DNA of 6,531 nt from Bdellovibrio sp. Its GTDB lineage: Bacteria > Myxococcota > SpSt-1050. The DNA lies in assembly GCA_020725805.1 (NCBI GenBank), contig DYEF01000028.1, forward strand, positions 1-6,531, in the 5' to 3' direction. The notes beneath the pieces were generated by a model. It did not search any database, was not told the DNA's origin, and saw nothing but the letters and a program-made list of their open reading frames with translations. The translations under genes and the position numbers were made by a program. This document shows positions 6,199-6,531 of this stretch, in pieces (within the stretch, counting starts at the first letter, position 1; each line of letters begins with the position of its first letter).

Positions 6199-6313
6199 TT
6201 GCAGGTGGATATGCGCCTGTTCCGACTGCTTTGACTGGATGTGCGATGCAGGATATGATACGGGAACCGATGTGTCCGGTCTGCCGGATTCGGATAATAT
6301 CGCCGATCAGTAA
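6149..6313 (+). CDS. Cysteine-rich mini-protein with tandem CxCxxC modules
   Basis: ATG 6149 gives 54 residues ending at TAA 6311-6313; the frame is open only from 6146. Seven cysteines fall between residues 13 and 32 in a regular order: CECINC-RWI then CACSDC-FDWM, followed by C32. Each unit is C-x-C-x-x-C followed by Trp and Ile or Met, so it reads as a short tandem duplication, and the C-terminal 22 residues (DAGYDTGTDVSGLPDSDNIADQ) are acidic and polar. Such spacing suits metal binding or dense disulfides, but I recognise no family. CDAGYDTGTD (32-41) echoes CEVGYESSD in the overlapping upstream frame, which favours both being parts of one secreted lipoprotein broken by a +1 shift. Alternatively it starts at 6149 with GAGG as ribosome binding site and remains in the cytoplasm, since it has no signal peptide of its own. 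The regular cysteine pattern argues that this frame is or was coding. Confidence 0.5.
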   Translation: MKVRISKRLKVNCECINCRWICACSDCFDWMCDAGYDTGTDVSGLPDSDNIADQ

Positions 6314-6334
6314 AAAAGGTGTTAAAAAGGTGTC
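6313..6334 (+). repeat. 11-base tandem repeat at the left edge of the inverted-repeat element
   Basis: AAAAAGGTGTT (6313-6323) is followed directly by AAAAAGGTGTC (6324-6334), identical except for the last base. The second copy contains the first bases of the inverted repeat GGTGTCAT. It may be a slippage product, a second binding site of a terminus, or chance in A-rich DNA. Confidence 0.45.
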
Positions 6335-6524
6335 ATCTATGAAAGTGGGTTGTCAAGAGAAAAATCGTTTCTATCCATAATCAAATTGGAATAATTTGTT
6401 CATATCCCATATTCCAAAGCCATAAGGGTTCTCACCCATCTATTCGAGGTCTATTTGCCTCAGGTTTTTTATTTGAGGCCCCAAAGCCGCATACAGGTAC
6501 AAAACCTCTTATGGTTATGACACC
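6329..6524. mobile_element. Candidate non-autonomous inverted-repeat element (MITE-like)
   Basis: GGTGTCAT (6329-6336) and its exact reverse complement ATGACACC (6517-6524) face inward 196 bases apart. Reading inward from both ends, the match resumes after six unrelated bases as AAG-x-GG-x-TT, giving an imperfect terminal repeat of about 23 bases, the layout expected of a cleavage tip plus an inner transposase-binding block. The interior has no credible coding frame and carries several foldbacks. No clear target-site duplication is visible: the left flank is GTTAAAAA and only 7 bases remain on the right. It could instead be a structured non-coding locus or chance. I cannot name a parent insertion sequence. 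Confidence 0.4.
6420..6514 (+). repeat. Nested inverted repeats inside the 3' non-coding region
   Basis: CCATAAG (6420-6426) pairs with CTTATGG (6508-6514) and, skipping T6507, GGTT (6427-6430) pairs with AACC (6503-6506), giving an 11-bp interrupted stem. Inside it GCCTCA (6457-6462) pairs with TGAGGC (6474-6479) over an 11-base T-rich loop, and smaller stems GGGT/ACCC (6426-6429, 6434-6437) and AGGT/ACCT (6495-6498, 6504-6507) are alternatives. CCAAAGCC also occurs twice in direct orientation (6414-6421, 6481-6488). The T run lies in a loop and not after a stem, so this is not called a terminator. Confidence 0.5.
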
Positions 6525-6531
6525 ACAAAGC

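Noticed and set aside
6339-6380. Thirteen-codon frame MKVGCQEKNRFYP with AAGG upstream
   Set aside because: Too short to distinguish from chance and located inside the inverted-repeat element.
6457-6479. GCCTCA/TGAGGC hairpin as an intrinsic terminator
   Set aside because: The T run lies in the loop and the stem is followed by CCCCAAAG, so the required stem-then-T-run order is missing on both strands.
6314-6531. CRISPR array, tRNA or known riboswitch in the right-hand non-coding stretch
   Set aside because: No regularly spaced repeats, no cloverleaf or TTCGA-type T-arm in context, and no riboswitch core motif that I recognise.

Overview
The window looks like a bacterial chromosome segment of moderate to low G+C (low-to-mid 40s percent by eye), with every supported gene on the + strand. 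Its core is a tight run of four intact genes: a DUF4416 protein (1005-1529), a YicC/YloC-type endoribonuclease (1533-2399), guanylate kinase gmk (2465-3088) and a large secreted S41 C-terminal processing peptidase (3085-5946). The DUF4416-YicC-Gmk neighbourhood and an S41 peptidase carrying a long beta-rich C-terminal extension suggest a Gram-negative lineage of the former Deltaproteobacteria or a related candidate phylum. That taxonomic call is inference; no marker here fixes it.

Left edge (1-936). The window opens in the last 37 codons of an upstream gene whose TGA overlaps an ATG in an ATGA junction (111-114) behind a GGAGG. The reading frame from that ATG closes after 17 codons. The long frame that follows (to 936) encodes about four beta-propeller-like repeats with no signal peptide, so this gene appears truncated or frame-disrupted at its 5' end.

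Centre (1005-5946). The four genes are spaced 3 bases, about 65 bases, and a 4-base ATGA overlap, which implies a co-transcribed and partly coupled unit. It joins RNA turnover (YicC) and GMP phosphorylation (Gmk) to an envelope protease. No promoter matching the sigma-70 consensus was found ahead of DUF4416.

Right edge (5947-6531). A near-consensus promoter (TTGACA, 17 bp, TACAAT) and a strong ribosome binding site precede a small lipoprotein-like reading frame (6088-6198). It runs into an overlapping +1 frame (6149-6313) that is extremely cysteine-rich, with two CxCxxC modules in tandem. The two frames look like halves of one small cysteine-rich lipoprotein split by a one-base shift, or two overlapping small genes. 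Beyond 6313 is non-coding DNA bounded by an 8-bp inverted repeat (6329-6336 and 6517-6524) with internal foldback structure, which resembles a short non-autonomous mobile element of about 196 bp.

The most unusual material is in 6016-6524: the tandem CxCxxC mini-protein, its apparent +1 junction, and the adjacent inverted-repeat element.
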